A stretch of DNA of 64,000 nucleotides from Myxococcus sp. RHSTA-1-4 (GCF_020037125.1 NZ_JAIQDG010000020.1:141167-205166); one strand, 5' to 3'. Positions 52,362 to 60,797 are shown, counted from the first letter of the stretch. The notes: a model not told the origin generated them from the letters alone. Made by a program: numbers and translations.

Positions 52362-53264
52362 TCAGCTCACCACCGGCAGCGAGAACCCCTCGACCTTGCC
52401 CACGCCAGGGGCCTCCGGGCGCGCCACGCCGGCCGCCTCGTTCATGCGGCCGGAGCGGAAGGGCTCCAAGTCCAACGCCACGAACTTGAAGCCCAGCGCC
52501 AGGAACGCGGTGTTGATCTTCTTCCGCACGTCCGCGGCGAGGAAGCGCTCGTACTCCTCGGCCGCCACCTCCAGCCGCGCCACCTCCTGGTGGTAGCGCA
52601 CGCGGAACTGACGGAAGCCCAGCTTGCGCAGCTCGGACTCGGCGGCGGCGATCTGCAGGAGCCTGTCCCGCGTCACCGACGTGCCGTAGGGGATGCGCGA
52701 CGCAAGGCACGCCATCTGCGGCTTGTCCCAGGTGGGCAGCCCCAGCGACTGGCTCCACGCGCGGATCTCCTCCTTCGTCAGCCCCGCCTGCGCCAGCGGG
52801 GACACCACGCGGTGCTCCTGCGCCGCCTTGTGGCCGGGCCGGTGGTCCTTGAAGTCGTCCGCGTTGAAGCCGTCCAGCACCACCGCCAGGCCCAGCTCCT
52901 TCCGGCGGGCCTCGCAGATGTCGTACAGCTCCGTCTTGCAGAAGTAGCAGCGGTTGGTGGGGTTGGCCGCGTACTGCGGATTGGCCAGCTCGTTACTGCC
53001 CACCACCACGTGCCGGGCGCCAATCCGCTCCGCCAGCTCCCGCGCCTCCTGCGCCTCCTCCGGCGCCACGGACGCGGACAGCGCGGTGAGCGCCAGCGCA
53101 CGCTCGCCCAGCTCCTCCACCGCAACCTTCAGCACGAAGGTGGAGTCCACCCCGCCCGAGAACGCCACCAGCGCGCTGCCATGGGCGCGCAGCGCGGCAC
53201 GCATCGCCTCCAGCTTCGGGCGCGAGGACTCACACAGGGCCTGAATCTGCTCGGGGCTCAACAT
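52362..53264 (-). CDS. larE: LarE-like ATP-dependent sacrificial sulfur transferase
   Basis: A 300-residue protein with a PP-loop (VAFSGGVDSTFVLK, about 33-46). NPTNRCYFCKTELYD and PTWDKPQMACLASRIPYG follow; the latter contains the Cys that donates sulfur in LarE of the lactate racemase nickel-pincer cofactor pathway. It adenylates a pyridinium carboxylate and transfers its own Cys sulfur, or uses an alternative sulfur source. larB and larC are not in this window, so it could instead serve another thiolation. It is near APS-kinase-like and sulfur-carrier genes. Confidence 0.9.
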   Translation of the reverse strand: MLSPEQIQALCESSRPKLEAMRAALRAHGSALVAFSGGVDSTFVLKVAVEELGERALALTALSASVAPEEAQEARELAERIGARHVVVGSNELANPQYAANPTNRCYFCKTELYDICEARRKELGLAVVLDGFNADDFKDHRPGHKAAQEHRVVSPLAQAGLTKEEIRAWSQSLGLPTWDKPQMACLASRIPYGTSVTRDRLLQIAAAESELRKLGFRQFRVRYHQEVARLEVAAEEYERFLAADVRKKINTAFLALGFKFVALDLEPFRSGRMNEAAGVARPEAPGVGKVEGFSLPVVS

Positions 53265-53366
53265 GGGGGGACTCCTAAAACGGAAGGGCCCCTGATTGCA
53301 CGCTCAACGAGCGGCAACCCGGAGCCCTTCAAGCTGGGGAGCGAGGGCCTGGCCGGCCCCTCGTGC

Positions 53367-54143
53367 TCAGCGGGCCTTGTTCTTCGCCGGCTTCTTGGCG
53401 GCGGCGGCGGGCTTCGCCACCCGGGCCGCGCGCGTGGCCGGACGCGCCTTGGCGCCCTTGTCCGCCTTGGGGGCCTTCGCCGCCGCCGGACGGGTCTCCT
53501 CGGCGCGGCGGGCCTTGGCGCCCTTGTCCGCCTTGGCGGCACCCTTCTCCGGCTTGGCCGGCAGCGGGTTGGCCTTCATCTTCTTGCCAGTGATGATCTT
53601 CAGCTCCTCGGTCGTCATGTAGCCGAGGTCCAGCAGGGACTGGAAGATCTTCGCCGCGCCGTCCTCCACCGACTCGGTGTCGGAGTGGATCGTCACCTCC
53701 GGCGAGTTGGGCGGCTCGTACGGCTCGGTGATGCCGATGAAGTTGGGGATCTCCCCGTTGAGCGCCTTCTTGTAGCGGCCCGTGGTGTCACGCTCGATGA
53801 GCTTCTCGGTCGGGCAGTCGACGTAGACCTCGACATAGCGGCCGATGCTGCGGCGGTTCTCCTCGCGGCCCGCCTTGTAGGGGCTCACGCAGGGCACCAG
53901 CGCCGCCACGCCGTTGCGGGTCAGGAGGTTCGCCACGAAGCCCAGGCGGCGAATCACCGTGACGCGGTCCTCCTTGGTGTCGCCCAGCCCCGCCCAGAGC
54001 GCCTCACCCAGCTCGCCCTCGTCGAGGATCTCCACATTGCGTCCGACCTGCCGCAGCCGCGCGGCGATGTAGGCTGCGGTCGTGCTCTTCCCGGTTCCGG
54101 ACATGCCGGTCAGCCAGAGGGTGAAACCAGTGTTGGGGGCCAT
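53367..54143 (-). CDS. APS-kinase-like protein with Lys/Ala-rich tail
   Basis: The protein is 258 residues from the ATG at 54143. The kinase domain (about 1-180) has Walker A GMSGTGKSTTA and the PYKAGREENRR and GRYKKALNGEIPNFIG motifs of adenylylsulfate kinase. The usual DGDNVR motif appears as DEGELGEALW, so part of the APS-binding site is changed and activity on APS is uncertain. A tail of about 70 residues rich in Lys, Ala and Pro (AKADKGAKARRAEE and related repeats) resembles histone-H1-like tails. A sigma-70-like promoter lies upstream. Confidence 0.8.
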   Translation of the reverse strand: MAPNTGFTLWLTGMSGTGKSTTAAYIAARLRQVGRNVEILDEGELGEALWAGLGDTKEDRVTVIRRLGFVANLLTRNGVAALVPCVSPYKAGREENRRSIGRYVEVYVDCPTEKLIERDTTGRYKKALNGEIPNFIGITEPYEPPNSPEVTIHSDTESVEDGAAKIFQSLLDLGYMTTEELKIITGKKMKANPLPAKPEKGAAKADKGAKARRAEETRPAAAKAPKADKGAKARPATRAARVAKPAAAAKKPAKNKAR

Positions 54144-54221
54144 AAGCCTGTTCAACTCCCTGCGTCCGGAGCGCTTCTTGCAAGCTGCGTGTGGACGCCG
54201 CAGATTCAGAAGATGCGGGCG

Positions 54222-54251
54222 GTTATAGACGAAAACCCCCTCACTTGACAA
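54222..54251 (-). promoter_or_regulatory. Sigma-70-like promoter upstream of the APS-kinase-like gene
   Basis: On the minus strand, TTGTCA (54246-54251) and TATAAC (54222-54227) are 18 bases apart. Both elements are close to the consensus, and this is among the best sigma-70 promoters visible in the window. It would give a leader of roughly 70 bases before the ATG at 54143. Confidence 0.6.
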
Positions 54252-54336
54252 TTCGCACACACCTTTCCGCAGGTGGGGTGAGCTGGCAGCCAAGTGCCCG
54301 CCAGCACATGGGTTTTTCGTTTATGAAATGACGTTT

Positions 54337-54765
54337 TCACGTCTCTCGCACCCTGAAATCGCCCCCCCTCCACTCGTACTCACACACCCAGATTACACAG
54401 CCCCGGTGTATGGATCCGATGAGGTAGGAAACTCCGGGCAGGAGCGGCTGACCTCCCGGGGCCGCCTGGGCGCGGTCTTCCTGGGAAAAGGTCGCGGGTG
54501 CCTCTACATGGGAGTGGAACACGCACACCACCCGCTCTCCCCGTGAGTCCGCCTCCAGGGACACCGCCAGCCACTCCTCGGGCGAGAAGGCGTAGGCCGT
54601 CCGGGGCCGGGGAGACGCGTTGCGCAGCGGGCGAACCCGGAAGGGGCCGTCCCCGCCCGCGCGGAGGATCACCCCGCAGCCCTCCTGGGGGTATGTGGCC
54701 TCCAGGTGCCGCACCACCTCCGCGCGCACGGCTTCGGGCCAGCCGGGCTCGGGCCAGCGGCTCAC
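54337..54765 (-). CDS. JAMM/MPN metalloprotease (M67 family)
   Basis: The protein is 142 residues from the GTG at 54765, which overlaps the upstream stop (GTGA). The JAMM zinc site is complete: Glu28 in YPQEGCGV, His84 and His86 in FHSH, Ser94 and Asp97 in FSQED. Such enzymes cut after the C-terminal GlyGly of sulfur-carrier conjugates, for example Mec in the CysO pathway. Here it is the last gene of a five-gene operon whose second and third genes encode a TusA-like protein and a GG-ended carrier. Cytoplasmic. Confidence 0.9.
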   Translation of the reverse strand: MSRWPEPGWPEAVRAEVVRHLEATYPQEGCGVILRAGGDGPFRVRPLRNASPRPRTAYAFSPEEWLAVSLEADSRGERVVCVFHSHVEAPATFSQEDRAQAAPGGQPLLPGVSYLIGSIHRGCVIWVCEYEWRGGDFRVRET

Positions 54766-55403
54766 GGCTGGGAGGGCTCCGGGCTCCCCGCACAGCGGGC
54801 ACAGCGCCGCGGCGCCAGTTCCTCCACGACGCCGGGGGCCAGCAGCCAGCGGCCTCCCAGCGAGGGCCCCAGGCCCAGCCGCAGCCGCTGGAACACCAGG
54901 GCGCCCAGGGCCCCCAGTGCCACGCCGAGCGCGCCGTCCGGGGGCTGGATGAGGTGCCGCACCGTCTCGCCGAAGCACCACACGCACCCGTCCGGGCCCC
55001 GGAAGACGACGGCCGCGCGCCTCCCGTCCCCGCCCAGGGCCACCCAGGGGGCCTCGCCGCTCCAGGACGCGGGCAGCTCCGCCAGCAGTCCCCCACCCCG
55101 CCCGGCACCGGCCGCGTCCGGGTTCAGCTCCGGCACCGCCCGGTCCAGGGCCTCCACCTGGGGCTGGCCGATGGACTCGGGCCCCAGCAGGAAGCCGGGC
55201 GCCCACGGCCCCAGCGTCAGCGAGCCCGTGCCCGCCACGGGCGTCCCGCCCCCGGCGAGGTACGCCGCGGCCGTCAGCCCCGAGGCGCCAATGGCATCCA
55301 CCCGCGCGGCGCCCGCCAGCAGCGCCTCCTGCCCGCGCCCGCCCACCTCGCGCAGGAGGATCTGCCGGGAGTAGCGGAGGATTTGCTCTTCTCGCAGCGC
55401 CAT
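54762..55403 (-). CDS. Degenerate E1/ThiF-like protein keeping the arginine-finger motif
   Basis: A 213-residue protein. Its N-terminus LRYSRQILLREVGGRGQEAL matches the RYSRQ arginine-finger helix of MoeB/ThiF/E1 proteins. The following nucleotide loop is altered (DAIGASGLTAAAYLAG instead of GxGxxG), and no catalytic Cys or first CxxC is found; a single CARC pair lies near the end. It should not adenylate alone. It may pair with the complete E1-like protein at 55915-56703, supplying the arginine finger in trans, like the inactive half of eukaryotic E1s. Confidence 0.75.
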   Translation of the reverse strand: MALREEQILRYSRQILLREVGGRGQEALLAGAARVDAIGASGLTAAAYLAGGGTPVAGTGSLTLGPWAPGFLLGPESIGQPQVEALDRAVPELNPDAAGAGRGGGLLAELPASWSGEAPWVALGGDGRRAAVVFRGPDGCVWCFGETVRHLIQPPDGALGVALGALGALVFQRLRLGLGPSLGGRWLLAPGVVEELAPRRCARCAGSPEPSQP

Positions 55404-55411
55404 GGCGGGCC

Positions 55412-55684
55412 TCAGCCTCCCGCCATCGCGGGGATGAGGGTGAGCCGGTCCGCGTCCCGCACCGGCGTGTCCAGCTCGCCGAGCGCGCGGATGTCCTCGT
55501 CATTGAGGAAGACGTTGACGTAGCGGCGCACCGCACCGCGCTCGTCCAAGAGCCGCGCGCCGATGCCGGGGTAGCGCGTGTCCAGGTCCTTCAGCACCTC
55601 GCGCACGGTGGCGCCGGAGGCCTTCACCTCGGCCTGGTTGCTCGTGAAGCCGCGCATCGTGGTGGGAATGCGGATGGTCGCCAT
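55412..55684 (-). CDS. MoaD/ThiS-family sulfur carrier protein
   Basis: A 90-residue beta-grasp protein ending in PAMAGG, the GlyGly tail that is adenylated and thiocarboxylated by E1-like enzymes. The core has ATVREVLKDLDTRYPGIGARLL and RYVNVFLNDEDIR. The nearest known relatives by context are CysO and other amino-acid-pathway carriers, rather than MoaD in molybdopterin synthesis (no other mo genes are present). The ATG follows the TusA-like stop by three bases. Confidence 0.92.
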   Translation of the reverse strand: MATIRIPTTMRGFTSNQAEVKASGATVREVLKDLDTRYPGIGARLLDERGAVRRYVNVFLNDEDIRALGELDTPVRDADRLTLIPAMAGG

Positions 55685-55687
55685 GGC

Positions 55688-55927
55688 TCACCTGCCCTGC
55701 TTGCGGAGCACCAGGAGGTGCGTCCCGTCGGGGCGCGCCTCGAGGGACACGACCTCGTGCCCCTCCTCGCGCGCGTTGCGTGGAACGTTCTTCAGCGGCT
55801 CGGCGCCCCGGAGGAGCACCTCCAGCAGCGCCCCCGGCTCCAGCGCCTCCAGCTTCAGCTTGGTGCGCACGTAGGTCATCGGGCAGACCTCGCGGGTGAT
55901 GTCCAGCGTGGCCCTCACCTCGGACAT
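55688..55927 (-). CDS. TusA/SirA-family sulfur-relay protein
   Basis: The protein is 79 residues from the ATG at 55927. The motif EVCPMTYVRTKLKLEAL, with Cys15, is the TusA Cys-Pro-x site that carries persulfide sulfur, and the alpha/beta size is typical. It overlaps the upstream E1-like gene by 13 bases. In this operon it could deliver sulfur to the adenylated carrier. Cytoplasmic. Confidence 0.88.
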   Translation of the reverse strand: MSEVRATLDITREVCPMTYVRTKLKLEALEPGALLEVLLRGAEPLKNVPRNAREEGHEVVSLEARPDGTHLLVLRKQGR

Positions 55928-56703
55928 GCCCCGGCCTCCCGTGCGGCCTCCGGGTACTCCGGAACGGCGGTGACGCGGCAGCCCGGGCAGTCCGGCGCGC
56001 GCTCCACTCGGACGCGGCGGCCCGTGAGGGACACACCGTCCAGCACATGGAGGGTGGCCTCGCCGGGAGCGGGGCGCGCGGCCCCGGCCAGCAACTCCAG
56101 CGCGAGCAGGGCCTGCACCGCGCCCACCAGGCCCGCGAGCGAGCCGAGCACCCCCGCCTGCGCGCACGTGGGCACCGCGTCCGGCGGGGGCGGCGCCTCG
56201 TAGAGGCAGCGCAGGCACGGGCCGCCCGGGTCCAGCCGCATCGCCTGCCCCTGCATGCGCAGCACACCGCCGTAGACGAGCGGCACGCCGGTGAGCACCG
56301 CCACGTCCGACAGGAAGAACTTGGTGGCCACGCCGTCCGTCGCGTCGATGACGGCGTCGTGCGCGCGGAACAGGGCCTCCGCGTTGCCCGCGTCCACGCG
56401 CTCCGGGAGCGCCTCGGTGGACAGCGTGGGGAAGGCGCGCATCAGTCCCGCCACCGCGGACTCCGCCTTGTTGCGGCCCACGTCCGCGGGCCAGTGCCAG
56501 AGCTGGCGCGGCAGGTTCGTCACCTCCACCCGGTCCGGGTCCGCCAGCGTCAGGTGGCCAACACCCGCCTGCGCCAGCGCCAGCGAGGCCGGGCAGCCCA
56601 GTCCGCCGGCGCCCACCAGCAACACGCGGGCGCGCTCGAGACGGGAGGCCTGGGGGATTCGGGGGTGGTGGTCCGTGTCGTGTCCGTGCATCGGATTGCC
56701 CAT
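55915..56703 (-). CDS. ThiF/MoeB-family E1-like adenylyltransferase
   Basis: The protein is 262 residues from the ATG at 56703; an ATG at 56691 is also possible. The Rossmann ATP loop is GAGGLGCP (about 31-38). The substrate-acid residues are in LTLADPDRVEVTNLPRQLWH, with the Arg/Lys set in VGRNKAES. The catalytic Cys is in PTCAQAGVLG and the zinc Cys pairs are CLRC and CPGC. The RYSRQ arginine-finger helix at the N-terminus of MoeB/ThiF is missing (HHPRIPQ instead). It likely activates the carrier C-terminus, perhaps with the degenerate paralogue two genes downstream of the carrier pair. Confidence 0.9.
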   Translation of the reverse strand: MGNPMHGHDTDHHPRIPQASRLERARVLLVGAGGLGCPASLALAQAGVGHLTLADPDRVEVTNLPRQLWHWPADVGRNKAESAVAGLMRAFPTLSTEALPERVDAGNAEALFRAHDAVIDATDGVATKFFLSDVAVLTGVPLVYGGVLRMQGQAMRLDPGGPCLRCLYEAPPPPDAVPTCAQAGVLGSLAGLVGAVQALLALELLAGAARPAPGEATLHVLDGVSLTGRRVRVERAPDCPGCRVTAVPEYPEAAREAGACPR

Positions 56704-56813
56704 CCGCGAGGGGTCGGAAGCGAATAAGGTGCGTGCCCCTGCGTCCACCGTGAAAAGGGCGCAGGCGCCCACCCACCGTGCCGCCTCGACGCGGACCTCA
56801 CCAGCCAGGACAT

Positions 56814-57302
56814 ATGAAAAACCTGCCCGGCGTGCTCGCTTTTTCCACCGTCCTCCTCCTCGCTGTCGGTTGCCACAAGAACACCGGCGAGGGCCCCGGC
56901 CCCACCGACGCGGCCTCCCAGGCCAACCCGCGCGACGCCATGGAGGCCGTGAAGGACGCGGGTGGCCCCTCGGAGGGCGCCCAGACGGGCACCCAGCGTG
57001 GCGCCATGACGTCCTCCACGGACGACGCGGGCACCGTCACCATGGAGTCCAGCAAGCCGCTCACGGACGCCGGCACGTCGGGGATGGCCAAGAGCTCCGG
57101 CTCCGGTGGGAGCCGCGAGGCCGTGGAGGCCTGCGTGGACCGCTGGCTGAAGTCCAACGGCCTGGACAAGTACGGCCACCCCGAGGGCACCATGTACGCG
57201 GGCGGCACGCCGCTGTTCGACGAGCGCACCGGAGAGCGGCAAGACAGGCTGGAGTACGTCTTCCAGCGCAAGCCCGAGGCCCGGAAGGCCTGCGAGAAGT
57301 GA
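56814..57302 (+). CDS. Hypothetical lipoprotein
   Basis: The protein is 162 residues from the ATG at 56814, with AGGA five bases upstream. The lipobox is LLLAVGC. A Gly/Asp/Ala-rich linker is followed by a small C-terminal domain (VEACVDRWLKSNGLDKYGHPEGTMYAGGTPLF) with two further Cys. Outer-membrane anchored or periplasmic. It is divergent from the E1-like operon, and a strong hairpin follows. Function unknown. Confidence 0.7.
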   Translation: MKNLPGVLAFSTVLLLAVGCHKNTGEGPGPTDAASQANPRDAMEAVKDAGGPSEGAQTGTQRGAMTSSTDDAGTVTMESSKPLTDAGTSGMAKSSGSGGSREAVEACVDRWLKSNGLDKYGHPEGTMYAGGTPLFDERTGERQDRLEYVFQRKPEARKACEK

Positions 57303-57325
57303 CCCACGGTTGAGCGCCGGGGCGT

Positions 57326-57352
57326 GCCTCCTCCCTCCACCAGGGGGGAGGC
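57326..57352 (+). terminator. Terminator-like hairpin after the lipoprotein gene
   Basis: GCCTCCTCCC pairs with GGGGGGAGGC (one G-T pair) around a TCCACCA loop, 24 bases after the stop. No T-tract follows. Confidence 0.55.
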
Positions 57353-57406
57353 AAGCCGCCCCCGGGATTCCCGCACACCCGGCGGCTCCCGTAAGCTGCC
57401 GCCCCG

Positions 57407-58690
57407 ATGAACACGAATCTCGCCCTCGGCGAGGAGACCCCCGCCAACGACCTGCGCGCCCGCGTGCGGGAGGTGCTGGAGCGCCGCAAGCTGACGGACA
57501 GCGTGTCCGCCGAGCAGGCCACCGCCTCCTGGGAGCAGGACCGCTTCGTCGCTCGCGCCCGCGCGCTCTTCTACGCGCGGATGATGTTCCTCACGCTGGG
57601 CCTGCTCATCCTCGCGGTGCCCGCGTGGAGCGTCTACTTCGGCCTCACCGGGCCGTTCTCGTTCGTGGGCTACTTCACGATGCTGCTCTACAGCGTCGCG
57701 AACCTGCTCGTCATCGACCACCCGAAGGCCGGCCGCTGGGTGACGTACATCACCCTCTGCCTGGACCTGACCATCACCGTGGTGCTCATCGCCAAGCCCC
57801 AGGTGGGCGGCGGCCTCCAGAGCCCGCTGCTGGCGACGCAGCTCCTGTTCACCACCCTCTTCTCCATCCTCTACCCCAAGCCGCTGGCCATCCTCCCGCC
57901 GCTGCTGGCCCTGCCCATCACCACGCGCCTGGACCTGCTCCTCAACCGCTCGGTGACGGCGGTGGAGCTGCTGACGCTGCTCTGGTACCTCGCGCTCAAC
58001 TTCATCATCGTCTACGTGCTGGTGTACCTGAACGAGCGCGAGGCCGCCGCGCACCGCGAGGTGGTGGCCCTCCAGGGGGACCTGAAGGAGCTGGCGGTGG
58101 TGGAGGAGCGCAACCGGCTGGCGCGGGAGATCCACGACGGCCTGGGCGCATCACTCTCCTCGATGATCATCCAGGCCGAGTACATCCTGAACCTCGCCCG
58201 CGAGGACGGGCTGCGCTCGGAGATTCGCGAGCTGAAGACCACCGCGGAGGAGTCCATCGAGGAGCTGCGCCGCAACCTGCGGATGATGCGCGAGGACTTC
58301 GAGCTGTCGCAGGGCCTGGAGGACTACGCGAAGACGTTCCGCGAGCGCACCGGGCTGGACATCCGCTTCGAGCGCACGGGCCTGCCGCGCAAGCTGTCCC
58401 CGGACGCGCAGCTCGCGCTGTTCCGCATCCTCCAGGAGTGCCTGTCCAACGCGGTGAAGCACGCAGAGGCCAGGTCCGTCCAGGTGCGGCTCGACTTCAG
58501 CGGTGACGCGGTGCACCTCATCGTCCGCGACGACGGCAAGGGCTTCGACCCGAGCCGCACGCCGCGCGGGCACTACGGCCTGCTGAACATGCGCGAGCGC
58601 GCCATGAAGCTCGGCGGCCAACTCATCGTGGACTCGGCGCCGGGCGCCGGAGCCCAGGTCGCCTTCTCCCTTCCCTGCAATCCGTCCTGA
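57407..58690 (+). CDS. NarL/DesK-type sensor histidine kinase
   Basis: A 427-residue protein with five or six membrane segments at about 58-215 (MMFLTLGLLILAVPAWSVYF, FVGYFTMLLYSVANLLV, LCLDLTITVVLIA, LLFTTLFSIL, LLTLLWYLALNFIIVYVLVY). The HisKA_3 dimerisation domain follows with EERNRLAREIHDGLGASLS (His about 243). A compact ATPase domain has ILQECLSNAVKHA, VRDDGKGFD and YGLLNMRERAMKLGG. There is no large periplasmic domain, so the membrane itself or a small signal may be sensed. The cognate LuxR-type regulator gene follows after 11 bases. Confidence 0.93.
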   Translation: MNTNLALGEETPANDLRARVREVLERRKLTDSVSAEQATASWEQDRFVARARALFYARMMFLTLGLLILAVPAWSVYFGLTGPFSFVGYFTMLLYSVANLLVIDHPKAGRWVTYITLCLDLTITVVLIAKPQVGGGLQSPLLATQLLFTTLFSILYPKPLAILPPLLALPITTRLDLLLNRSVTAVELLTLLWYLALNFIIVYVLVYLNEREAAAHREVVALQGDLKELAVVEERNRLAREIHDGLGASLSSMIIQAEYILNLAREDGLRSEIRELKTTAEESIEELRRNLRMMREDFELSQGLEDYAKTFRERTGLDIRFERTGLPRKLSPDAQLALFRILQECLSNAVKHAEARSVQVRLDFSGDAVHLIVRDDGKGFDPSRTPRGHYGLLNMRERAMKLGGQLIVDSAPGAGAQVAFSLPCNPS

Positions 58691-58701
58691 CCGGAGCCCC
58701 C

Positions 58702-59472
58702 GTGGACGCCTCTCCGCCTCCCGCCGCGCCCTCTTCTCCGCCCATCCGCGTCTTCGTGGTGGAGGACCAGACGAAGATCCTCAAGAACCAGCTCCGCCTG
58801 TTCGAGGGCCACACGGAAATAGACATCGTGGGCACGGCGCTGTCCGGCGAGGCCGCGCTGGAGGAGGTGCCGAAGCTGATGCCGGACGTGCTCCTGCTGG
58901 ATTTGGGGCTGCCCCGCATGAGCGGCATCGACGTGACGCGAGAGGTGAAGGCGCGCTTCCCGAAGATGGAGATCCTCATCTTCACCATCTTCGACGAGGA
59001 GGACAAAGTGCTCGAGGCGGTGAAGGCCGGCGCCTCGGGCTACCTCCTCAAGGGCGCCCCGGTGGACAAGATCATCGAGGCCATCAAGGAGGTGCGCGCG
59101 GGCGGCACCGTCATCCAGCCCAACCTCGCCCGCCGCCTGCTGCGCCACTTCCGCGTGGACCCGGACGCCAGCCCGGTCCCCACCGAGCCCGTGGCCACCC
59201 CACCCTCCACGCCCGAGCCCCCGCCGGAGGAAGAAGCCACCGGGGAGACGCCGTCCTCGAGGGAGCCCCTGCTCAAGCCCCTGTCGGACCGGGAGCGGGA
59301 GATCCTCCAGCTCATCGCCAAGGGTGTCTCCAACAGCGAGGCGGCCCGGCTGCTCAACCTGAGCAAGGCCACCATCCGCACCCACCTGGAGCACATCTAC
59401 CGGAAGCTGGAGGTGACCAACCGCGTCGAGGCCGTCACCGAGGGCATCCGGAAGGGCCTCATCTCCGTGTGA
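58702..59472 (+). CDS. NarL/LuxR-family response regulator
   Basis: The protein is 256 residues from the GTG at 58702, 11 bases after the kinase stop. The receiver has VVEDQTK, phospho-acceptor Asp67 (LLLDLGLP) and Lys in YLLKGAP. A Pro/Glu-rich linker of about 50 residues leads to a LuxR HTH (LSDREREILQLIAKGVSNSEAARLLNLSKATIRTHLEHI, given as family motif segments). It should control genes in response to the upstream kinase. Confidence 0.94.
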   Translation: MDASPPPAAPSSPPIRVFVVEDQTKILKNQLRLFEGHTEIDIVGTALSGEAALEEVPKLMPDVLLLDLGLPRMSGIDVTREVKARFPKMEILIFTIFDEEDKVLEAVKAGASGYLLKGAPVDKIIEAIKEVRAGGTVIQPNLARRLLRHFRVDPDASPVPTEPVATPPSTPEPPPEEEATGETPSSREPLLKPLSDREREILQLIAKGVSNSEAARLLNLSKATIRTHLEHIYRKLEVTNRVEAVTEGIRKGLISV

Positions 59473-59644
59473 CCTGAGCGGAGTCCCCCGTGTATGAAAA
59501 AGGGTAATGATTCCGCGCCCCTGGCGCTTCGATGACGCCTCGCCCGCGCTGATCGAAAAATCGAGAAAAGGAGCCTGTCCCACGCAACTCGCGCGCGTTG
59601 GCTTCGATAATCACGGCAGGTTCCATCTATTTTGCGAGGCCCAC

Positions 59645-60673
59645 ATGGGTTTCCCCGACATCAAGAAGACCTTCAACGCCGTCCGCACCAACGTCCAGAA
59701 GACCTTCCAGGAGAACAAGGAGCTCATCAAGGGCGGGGTCGCGGTCGCCACCCAGACTTCGAAGGCCATCAACTTCGGCAAGGACGCCTTCCAGCAGGTC
59801 AAGAACCTCAAGAACGGCGCGCAGGGCCTGCTCGGCAAGACGAACCTGGACTTCATCCGCAACCCCACGTTCGCCCAGGGCACGTTCAAGGGCCTCACCA
59901 AGTTCGGCGCGACCATGGGCGCCGCCATGCGCTACGCGGGCATCCCCGGCGCGGCGATGGCGGGCGCCACGGCCATCAAGGACATCCGCCAGGCCATCCG
60001 CACGGGCAGCAAGGACGACATCATCACGGCCACGCGGTCGACCCTGGACGCGACCAAGGCCACCGTCTCCGCCGCGACGGGCGGCATCGTCGGCAGCAAG
60101 GTGATGGGCGGCGTCCTCGGCGGCAGCATCATGAAGGGCAAGCTGGACGCCGGGATGAAGGCGGTCGACGCCTTCAAGAAGGCCCTCCCCAACGCCAGCG
60201 ACGACGTGCTCAAGGCCGTCAAGAACGCCGCCACCAAGGGCATCTTCGAGGCTGGCACGGCGAAGACCGTGGGCCGGGCCATCAGCACCGCCGCTGGGGA
60301 CGCCGCGAAGGCGGGCAGCACCCTGGCCAAGGGCATCCTGGGCAGCGGCACGCGCTCCGCCGCGAAGGCCGCGCTGGCCACGGTGGGCCGGGAGGCCGGT
60401 GAGGCCGCCGTCAAGGCGGGCGCGAAGGCCGCCGCGGGCACCGCCGCCAAGACGCTGGGCCGGTTCGCTCCGGGCGTCAACGTGGCCATCGCGGCCCTCG
60501 ACGTGGCCAACGCGGGCGCGACGCTGATGGACAAGAACGCGAGCACGGGCAAGAAGGTGACGTCCGTCATCACCGCGGTGGGCTCCATCGCCGCGGCCAC
60601 CAACATCCCCATCGTCAGCCAGGTGGGCGCCGCGGTCTCCACGGTGTCCAGCATCGTGGGCGCCTTCTTCTAG
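59645..60673 (+). CDS. Ala/Gly-rich helical protein of unknown function
   Basis: The protein is 342 residues from the ATG at 59645, five bases after GAGG. The N-terminus is charged and helical (IKKTFNAVRTNVQKTFQENKEL). The rest is rich in Ala, Gly and Lys with long amphipathic or membrane-active stretches (MGAAMRYAGIPGAAMAGATA, AKAALATVGREAGEAAVKAG, VSQVGAAVSTVSSIVGAFF). It lacks a signal peptide and recognised motifs. The composition resembles membrane-permeabilising or effector N-terminal regions in secreted toxins, but that is inference. A degenerate copy of its C-terminus lies at 62363-62560. A strong terminator follows. Confidence 0.65.
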   Translation: MGFPDIKKTFNAVRTNVQKTFQENKELIKGGVAVATQTSKAINFGKDAFQQVKNLKNGAQGLLGKTNLDFIRNPTFAQGTFKGLTKFGATMGAAMRYAGIPGAAMAGATAIKDIRQAIRTGSKDDIITATRSTLDATKATVSAATGGIVGSKVMGGVLGGSIMKGKLDAGMKAVDAFKKALPNASDDVLKAVKNAATKGIFEAGTAKTVGRAISTAAGDAAKAGSTLAKGILGSGTRSAAKAALATVGREAGEAAVKAGAKAAAGTAAKTLGRFAPGVNVAIAALDVANAGATLMDKNASTGKKVTSVITAVGSIAAATNIPIVSQVGAAVSTVSSIVGAFF

Positions 60674-60704
60674 GAAGCGGCCCCCCCATCGCGGTTTGTC
60701 AGAG

Positions 60705-60751
60705 CGGCTCGGCTGGACTATGCCTAGGTCCATGCCGAGCCGTCGCTTTTT
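60705..60751 (+). terminator. Rho-independent terminator
   Basis: CGGCTCGGC-TGGAC (60705-60718) pairs with GTCCA-T-GCCGAGCCG (60728-60742) with one bulged base and a nine-base loop, followed by TCGC and TTTTT (60747-60751). It ends the Ala/Gly-rich gene transcript and lies upstream of the trigger-factor-like gene. Confidence 0.85.
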
Positions 60752-60797
60752 GCCCCATTGGCGCGGGCGCTGGCACACCTATCTCCCAGGAGCATTC

